NCBI GenBank assembly: GCA_030605895.1
Contig: JAUWHL010000030.1
Span: 1-11,146, forward strand
Direction: 5' to 3'
From: Promethearchaeota archaeon
Lineage (GTDB): Archaea > Asgardarchaeota > Lokiarchaeia > Sigyniarchaeales > SOKP01
DNA: 11,146 nucleotides
Part shown: positions 6,547 to 11,146 of the stretch, piece by piece
Layout of the letters: each line of letters opens with the position of its first letter
Position numbering within the stretch: position 1 is the first letter of the stretch
Made by a program: the position numbers and the translations under genes
The notes under the pieces: model-generated
Databases searched by the model: none
What the model was told of the DNA's origin: nothing
What the model saw: the letters and a program-made list of their open reading frames with translations, nothing else

Positions 6547-7986
6547 TTACTCCAATTTTGGTCGTTTATCTTGCCATGGAGCAATTTCTTCAAAGGCTTT
6601 TGATACTTGAAGAACTGTTTTTTCATCAAAACGCTTACCAACAATCTGCATTCCGATGGGTAAACCAGACTTATTCCAACCTGAGGGAATTGATGCCGCA
6701 GGTAAACCACTCATATTAAAGGGGTAGGCATAAGATGCCCAACTAACGATACTTAAGGCTTTATTATTTATAATCGGATAAATTGTCCCAGATTCTAACC
6801 ATTCAGGTTTAAAAGCGGGACATGGAGTGGTGGGCGTAATCAGAATATCATAATTCTTAAAATATTGATAAAGAACTTCATAAACTCGTTTTCGCTGCTC
6901 ATTTGCTTTACCGATACTCATTGGATTATTATCTAAACCTAGCCTTATGATAGCAATTAGGTCTGGACTCAAATCTTCAGATCTCTTATTAAAATCCTTT
7001 TGTAAATCATAAGCATACCCAATAGTTACTAATGATTTAAAAGCTAATTCAGGATTCTTTATTTTAATTTTTACTTCTTCAACCTCCCAATTGAATTGTT
7101 CAAATTTATGAATATTATCAAGAATGTTCTCTTTTACTTCGTTATCCAAAGCTTTAAAAAACCCTAAAGTCATTGAATATCCAATTTTTAATTTTTTAGG
7201 TTTATCATTAAGAATTTCAACATAATCTATGTTATCATCTGGGAAAGAATTTCCATCAGCAGGATGGTTTCCTTTCATTACATTTAACATCAAAGCGGCA
7301 TCTTGTACATATCTAACAATTGGACCATAGTGATCCATTGATTTAAAAGCTATACCAATACGTGGATAACTTGGAATCCGACCGTAAGTAGGTTTTAAAC
7401 CAAAAACACCACATAAGCTACTAGGGACCCTAATTGAACCACCACCATCTGATCCTAATGCTAATGATCCTAAGCCCGCTGCAACAGCAGAAGCTGCACC
7501 TCCACTTGATCCTCCTGAATTTTTTTCTTGATCCCATGGATTTTTAGTCTCTCCGAAAACTTTATTATTTGTAAGAGCCATATGGCCAAATTCAGGTGTA
7601 TTAGTTTTACCTAAGATTACAGAACCTGCTTCTTTCAACCTTTGAACGACGATATCATCTTGTTCAGGAATGAAATTTTCATATAATTTAGAACCGTAAG
7701 TTGTTCGTATACCTTTAGTCTGCATTAAATCCTTTATACTTGTTGGGATCCCATTCAATAATCCTAATTTCTCGCCTTTTTTAACAGCTTCATCTGCTTC
7801 TTTAGCAGCTTCTCTAGCCCACTCAAATGTAGGGGTACAATAAGCATTTATTATTGGATTGATTCTTTCAATTCTCTCAATAATAATCTCAGTAATTTCT
7901 TGTGATGAAAATTCTTGGGTCTTAATTCTTTCTACAAGATCACAAGCCGACATAAAACAAATATCTTCTTTGTTCATTTTTATCAT
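6547..7986 (-). CDS. Amidase-signature family hydrolase, copy 1
   Basis: A 479-residue amidase-signature enzyme that hydrolyses C-N bonds through a Ser-cisSer-Lys triad. Seen: Lys85 in GIPTSIKD, cis-Ser160 in SGGSSGG, nucleophile Ser184 in GSDGGGSIRVP; the spacings of 75 and 24 residues match the family. The C-terminal GLPIGMQIVGKR motif (about 441-452) is also typical. The length is full and there is no signal peptide, so the enzyme is probably cytosolic. No GatB or GatC is nearby and nothing ties it to tRNA-dependent amidation, so a stand-alone amidase of unknown substrate is preferred over GatA. The start at 7986 could also be the ATG three codons in (7977), which aligns with the paralogue. 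A TATA-like CTATAATAAT lies at 8003-8012 and no ribosome-binding site is seen. It is the last gene of the minus-strand cluster, 88 bases after copy 2. Confidence 0.92.
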   Translation of the reverse strand: MIKMNKEDICFMSACDLVERIKTQEFSSQEITEIIIERIERINPIINAYCTPTFEWAREAAKEADEAVKKGEKLGLLNGIPTSIKDLMQTKGIRTTYGSKLYENFIPEQDDIVVQRLKEAGSVILGKTNTPEFGHMALTNNKVFGETKNPWDQEKNSGGSSGGAASAVAAGLGSLALGSDGGGSIRVPSSLCGVFGLKPTYGRIPSYPRIGIAFKSMDHYGPIVRYVQDAALMLNVMKGNHPADGNSFPDDNIDYVEILNDKPKKLKIGYSMTLGFFKALDNEVKENILDNIHKFEQFNWEVEEVKIKIKNPELAFKSLVTIGYAYDLQKDFNKRSEDLSPDLIAIIRLGLDNNPMSIGKANEQRKRVYEVLYQYFKNYDILITPTTPCPAFKPEWLESGTIYPIINNKALSIVSWASYAYPFNMSGLPAASIPSGWNKSGLPIGMQIVGKRFDEKTVLQVSKAFEEIAPWQDKRPKLE

Positions 7987-8002
7987 TAATCAAAATTTAT
8001 TT

Positions 8003-8012
8003 ATTATTATAG
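8003..8012 (-). promoter_or_regulatory. Possible TATA box of amidase copy 1
   Basis: CTATAATAAT on the minus strand is centred about 22-26 bases before the ATG at 7986. At that spacing transcription would begin at or next to the start codon, giving a leaderless message. It lies in the 88-base gap between the two amidase genes. Confidence 0.3.
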
Positions 8013-8074
8013 AATGTGATTGAGAATAATATAAATGATTACATATTACGATTATAGTTAAAAACTAAGAATAT

Positions 8075-9529
8075 TTAATTAAATATTGGCTTTTTATCTT
8101 GCCATGGAGTGATTTCTTCAAAAACTTTTGAAACTTGAAGTACTGTTAACTCATCTAACCGTTTCCCAATAATCTGCATTCCAATAGGTAACCCATCGTT
8201 AGACCACCCACATGGAATAGAGGCTGCGGGATGTCCAGTCAAGTTAAATGGATATGTAAATGGTATCCAAATTCCCATATTTATCTTTTTATCTTCAATT
8301 TTTTGCCCATTTATTTCATCTGGAAACATTTTACCTATTTTAAAAGCAAGACTTGCTACAGTTGGAGTTAAGAGTATATCGTATTCCCTGAAAAAACGAG
8401 ATATTTCACGATAAATCTCTTCTCGTTGTACTTCAGCTCTTTTTATATCCTCTGTAGAATAACCCAACCCAATTTTAATCCCTTCAACTAAATCTGGATC
8501 TAGTTTATCTTCCCATTGTTTTAAATAAGGTTTTAAGGAATAAGCAAATCCTGTTGTCCAAGAGATATTCATAGTCGGTTCAGCTTTTTTTATCTTAATT
8601 TTAGCTTCTTCAGTTATCCAGTCAATTTTATTAAATATTTGAACAGCTTCTAAGAAGCTCTTTTTAATTTCAGAGTCTAATAATTTTGTATTTCCTAGAT
8701 TTAAAGTAAAACCTATCTTTAATTTAGTAGGTCTCTCTTCAATTTTCTCAAGATAACTATAATTTGGCTTAGGTAAAGAATATCGATCTGAATCATGTTC
8801 TCCCGCCATTACATCTAACATCAATGCGGCATCTTTAACATATCGTACGATTGGACCTTTATGATATAAGGTACCTAAACTAGGATTTGCTCTCATGGTT
8901 ATTTGAGGTATTCGCCCAAAATTTGGTTTGAATCCAAAAACACCACATAATGCGCTTGGTATTCTTATGGACCCACCTCCATCAGAACCTATAGCTAATG
9001 TGCTTAAACCAGAAGTTATCGCCGCTGCAGCCCCACCTGAAGAGCCTCCACTTGTTTTCTCAAGATCCCAGGGATTCTTTGTTGCCCCAAAAATTAGATT
9101 ATCTGTTACTGCCTTAAAACCAAAAGCAGGGGTATTAGTTTTACCTAGAAGGACAATGCCAGCATCTTTTAATCTTTTTACCGCAATTTCATCATATTTT
9201 GGGATATAATTTTCTAATAATTTACACCCAAATGTAGTTCTAATTCCTTTTGTTACTGTTTCATCTTTTATCGATGTTGGGATACCTTGCAATAGACCCA
9301 GCTCTTCTCCGTTTTTTACAGCTTTATCAGCTTTTTTTGCCATTTCTCTTGCTAAGTCGAATGTTGGAGTACAATATGCATTGATAATTGGATTGATTTT
9401 TTCAATTCTTTCAATAATAATTTCAGTAATCTCCTGTGAAGATATTTCTTGAGTTTTGATTTTTTCTCTCAATTCGCAAGCCGACATAAAACAAATATCT
9501 TGATTATTCATTTTTAAAATCGATTTCAT
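8075..9529 (-). CDS. Amidase-signature family hydrolase, copy 2
   Basis: A 484-residue paralogue of the downstream amidase. The catalytic triad is complete: Lys88 in GIPTSIKDE, cis-Ser163 in SGGSSGG, nucleophile Ser187 in GSDGGGSIRIP, with the same 75 and 24 residue spacings. The first 200 residues and the last 45 (GLPIGMQIIGKR, LTVLQVSKVFEEITPWQDKKP) are strongly similar to copy 1, while roughly residues 225-430, which usually shape the substrate pocket, differ widely. The start at 9529 is favoured by a minus-strand TATTTTATTA at 9551-9560, spaced for a leaderless transcript; the ATG at 9511, six codons in, aligns with the common MN of both paralogues and is the alternative. There is no signal peptide and no GatB or GatC partner. 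The substrate is unknown. It lies 81 bases after the small SCP-2-like gene. Confidence 0.92.
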   Translation of the reverse strand: MKSILKMNNQDICFMSACELREKIKTQEISSQEITEIIIERIEKINPIINAYCTPTFDLAREMAKKADKAVKNGEELGLLQGIPTSIKDETVTKGIRTTFGCKLLENYIPKYDEIAVKRLKDAGIVLLGKTNTPAFGFKAVTDNLIFGATKNPWDLEKTSGGSSGGAAAAITSGLSTLAIGSDGGGSIRIPSALCGVFGFKPNFGRIPQITMRANPSLGTLYHKGPIVRYVKDAALMLDVMAGEHDSDRYSLPKPNYSYLEKIEERPTKLKIGFTLNLGNTKLLDSEIKKSFLEAVQIFNKIDWITEEAKIKIKKAEPTMNISWTTGFAYSLKPYLKQWEDKLDPDLVEGIKIGLGYSTEDIKRAEVQREEIYREISRFFREYDILLTPTVASLAFKIGKMFPDEINGQKIEDKKINMGIWIPFTYPFNLTGHPAASIPCGWSNDGLPIGMQIIGKRLDELTVLQVSKVFEEITPWQDKKPIFN

Positions 9530-9550
9530 TTGATTTTGTAAAATAGTATC

Positions 9551-9560
9551 TAATAAAATA
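9551..9560 (-). promoter_or_regulatory. Possible TATA box of amidase copy 2
   Basis: TATTTTATTA on the minus strand is centred about 26 bases before the ATG at 9529, the spacing expected for leaderless archaeal transcription. The flanks are also A+T-rich, so a chance match is possible. Confidence 0.3.
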
Positions 9561-9610
9561 TTAAATATAGTATTACCTATCTGTTAAATATTTAATCTAA
9601 GCCAAATAAC

Positions 9611-10018
9611 TTAAAATTTAAAATCAGATTGCCACTTTTTATAGCCCATTTGCCATAGTTTCAATCTTGGTTTATTTATTTTATTATCCACCTGTAGTGC
9701 AGATTGAGAGTTGTACATTAGTTCGCGATATCGAGCATAATATTCATCTGCATTTGGATTCTCTTTAGTTAAATCCAAAATTGCTTTTTCAGTAAAATAA
9801 AGAATTAAATCTGGTTTTATTCCTGGATTTATTTTAGTCATCTCTAAAAGATTTTCATCTTTTTTATATAAGAAATAGTTTAATTTTGCATTTTCTTCAT
9901 TTGTAGAATGTTCAGTAATGAAATACTCCCAACAAGCATTAATTTTAAGATGTCTCATTAAATCTAAAGTATTTGGAAAATAAGATTTCAAATTCTTATA
10001 CAATTCTTCTGTTTCCAT
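9611..10018 (-). CDS. Small protein, possibly SCP-2-like lipid carrier domain
   Basis: A 135-residue protein that I recognise only weakly. Residues 47-58 (NYFLYKKDENLL) and 67-83 (IKPDLILYFTEKAILDL) resemble the beta-strand and PDLxLxFTxxA pattern of SCP-2-type sterol or lipid carrier domains, followed by an acidic helix (DEYYARYRELM, 91-101) and a basic, aromatic C-terminus (KLWQMGYKKWQ). SCP-2 domains bind hydrophobic ligands such as fatty acids or acyl-CoAs, so a carrier role is possible. There is no signal peptide or membrane segment and only one cysteine. The gene starts 12 bases after the stop of the aldehyde dehydrogenase on the same strand, without a visible ribosome-binding site, and is probably co-transcribed with it. 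That coupling suggests handling of the same hydrophobic substrate. The gene itself is convincing; the family label is tentative. Confidence 0.7.
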   Translation of the reverse strand: METEELYKNLKSYFPNTLDLMRHLKINACWEYFITEHSTNEENAKLNYFLYKKDENLLEMTKINPGIKPDLILYFTEKAILDLTKENPNADEYYARYRELMYNSQSALQVDNKINKPRLKLWQMGYKKWQSDFKF

Positions 10019-10030
10019 CGCGCATTAGAC

Positions 10031-11146
10031 TTATTTTATTTTTTCTAAATTTAGCGGAGTACCATCATAAATATATTTTCCATAAACTAACTCTTGAGGG
10101 TAATATTTGCAACCTGCGGGATAAGCAGAATCTTTAATTCCGCCTAAAGAAACAGTGATGTCAACTAACATCGGCCTAGCATTTATATAAATATTCGCAG
10201 CTTCTAATTGATTCTTAAAAACCTCAATATTGTTTAAATTAGAAGTGTAAACTACTGCTCTCATGCCATAATTACTCGCATTTGCCAACCTTATTGCATC
10301 TTTCATGTCTTTAGCTTTAGTAACAGATCGAACTGGTCCAAAAGCCTCTTCTCGCCATAAGAATGGAGCCTTAGTTAAATCTTCACACAATTCGGGTTTT
10401 ATTTCTACCAAAGTAGGCTTGTAAAATAACCCATAATCTTCACCAGTATCGATCTTATCACCACCTGTATATATTTTGGCATTATATTTCTTTGCATCTT
10501 CTACCATTACCTCCATCATCATCAAGATTCTCCTACTTCCCAACGGACCGATATCCACAGCTGGATCGGTTGGATCTCCGTATTTTAACTTTTCAATTTC
10601 TTTTATTAGACATTCTATATATTCATCATATATATCTTGGTGGACTATAATTCGCTTCATTGAAAAGCATTGTTGTCCAGAATTAGTATAACTAGCCATA
10701 ACATTCCATTTTGCTACTTTTTCTAAATTTACGTCATCCATAACTAAACCTGCATCGTTACCTGCACATTCGAAAAAAAAGTTTTTAAATGGCTGAGTAT
10801 ACATATCAACTCCCATTGATCTATCAACTGTCTTTTTTAGGAATCTACCATAACGTACTAAGATATCCTTTGCCGTATGAGACGATGTAATCGTCATTAT
10901 TGTTTTAATTAAGGGTGATTTGAGGAATTCATCTACAGCCCATTCTCCAGGAGCTATAACTATATTTAAGGCTTCAAGACCAGGTAAATTCATTTCTTCC
11001 ATCAGAGAATAAGCTTCTAACATAGTTAGAGGACATGCTGTAGATGGTTTCACTATAGCCCCGTTTCCAACTAAATAGTTTGCACCCAATTGATAGAGGG
11101 GAAGACTTAGAGGCGTGTTACGAGGAGAAATGCAAGCGGCCATACC
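10031..11146 (-). CDS. Aldehyde dehydrogenase family protein, 5' end beyond the window
   Basis: About 371 residues are visible and the frame stays open at the right edge. The apparent ATG at 11143 is internal, because the residues there (GMAACISPRNTP) match the mid-protein segment before the family's catalytic Asn. About 100-150 N-terminal residues are therefore missing. Counted from that methionine: Asn9 in PRNTP, GNGAIVKPST (26-35) for the cofactor, Glu125 in FFECAGND, catalytic Cys159 in SGQQCF, and EEAFGPV near residue 267. The Glu-to-Cys spacing of 34 matches the family. Unusual points are TSSHTAK in place of the GSxxxG turn and about 15 extra residues before Glu125. The enzyme should oxidise an aldehyde to an acid with NAD or NADP in the cytosol; its substrate is unknown. 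The SCP-2-like gene follows after 12 bases, so they probably share a transcript. Confidence 0.9.
   Translation of the reverse strand, partial: GMAACISPRNTPLSLPLYQLGANYLVGNGAIVKPSTACPLTMLEAYSLMEEMNLPGLEALNIVIAPGEWAVDEFLKSPLIKTIMTITSSHTAKDILVRYGRFLKKTVDRSMGVDMYTQPFKNFFFECAGNDAGLVMDDVNLEKVAKWNVMASYTNSGQQCFSMKRIIVHQDIYDEYIECLIKEIEKLKYGDPTDPAVDIGPLGSRRILMMMEVMVEDAKKYNAKIYTGGDKIDTGEDYGLFYKPTLVEIKPELCEDLTKAPFLWREEAFGPVRSVTKAKDMKDAIRLANASNYGMRAVVYTSNLNNIEVFKNQLEAANIYINARPMLVDITVSLGGIKDSAYPAGCKYYPQELVYGKYIYDGTPLNLEKIK

Noticed and set aside
8928..9209. Proline/alanine-rich 93-residue plus-strand frame
   Set aside because: It is the antisense of the glycine/serine-rich amidase catalytic core, which explains its odd composition.
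6547..9529. The amidases as GatA subunits of Asp/Glu-tRNA amidotransferase
   Set aside because: No GatB or GatC is present, there are two copies, and the neighbourhood is metabolic. Amidase-signature motifs alone do not separate GatA from other amidases.
11141..11143. ATG as the true start of the aldehyde dehydrogenase
   Set aside because: The residues around it belong to the internal segment before the catalytic Asn, and the frame is open to the window edge, so the gene begins outside.
1..11146. Insertion sequences, CRISPR arrays, prophage genes or integration into the tRNA
   Set aside because: No transposase, integrase, regularly spaced repeats, or duplicated tRNA 3' end was found on reading both strands by eye.

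Overview
This is a low-G+C archaeal chromosomal segment. Evidence for archaea: a tRNA gene interrupted by extra sequence without an encoded CCA end, short or absent leaders with TATA-like boxes about 25-35 bases before several start codons, GTGA-type ribosome-binding sites where one is visible, T-run terminators, and lysine/isoleucine-rich proteins. The gene mix (stand-alone amidases, aldehyde dehydrogenase, membrane PHP-type protein, highly charged small helical protein) resembles Asgard (Lokiarchaeia-like) genomes, but that placement is an inference from style, not from a marker gene.

Layout. 1-746 (minus): a flavin-dependent nitronate monooxygenase-like enzyme, cut by the left edge. 747-842: divergent promoter region. 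843-3005 (plus): a 720-residue protein with several membrane segments followed by a beta domain and a PHP/DUF3604-like metal-dependent hydrolase domain. 3010-3678 (minus): a beta-phosphoglucomutase-like HAD hydrolase, convergent with the PHP gene at a 4-base gap. 3759-3863 (plus): tRNA-Arg(GCG) with about 30 extra bases between anticodon stem and T stem. 3901-4671 (minus): a second, unrelated-looking HAD hydrolase. 4810-5343 (plus): a charged helical protein of unknown function. 5430-6518 (plus): a sugar-phosphate nucleotidyltransferase with a C-terminal left-handed beta-helix.

From 6547 to the right edge all genes are on the minus strand. In transcription order they are an aldehyde dehydrogenase (N-terminus beyond the window), a small protein with some resemblance to SCP-2 lipid-carrier domains 12 bases downstream, then two tandem paralogous amidase-signature enzymes. 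The dehydrogenase and small protein probably form one operon. The amidases follow after gaps of 81 and 88 bases, each with its own possible TATA box. A plausible but unproven reading is a catabolic module in which amides are hydrolysed and aldehydes oxidised, with the small protein carrying a hydrophobic ligand. The left half is a mosaic of single-gene units with changing strand and no obvious common pathway.

No insertion sequence, CRISPR array, phage gene, integrase or replication origin was seen. No gene-free stretch exceeds 300 bases; the longest, 3679-3900, holds the tRNA. I see no clear undescribed multi-gene system. The most distinctive items are the interrupted tRNA, the membrane-anchored PHP protein, the unusual aldehyde dehydrogenase and the unevenly diverged amidase pair.
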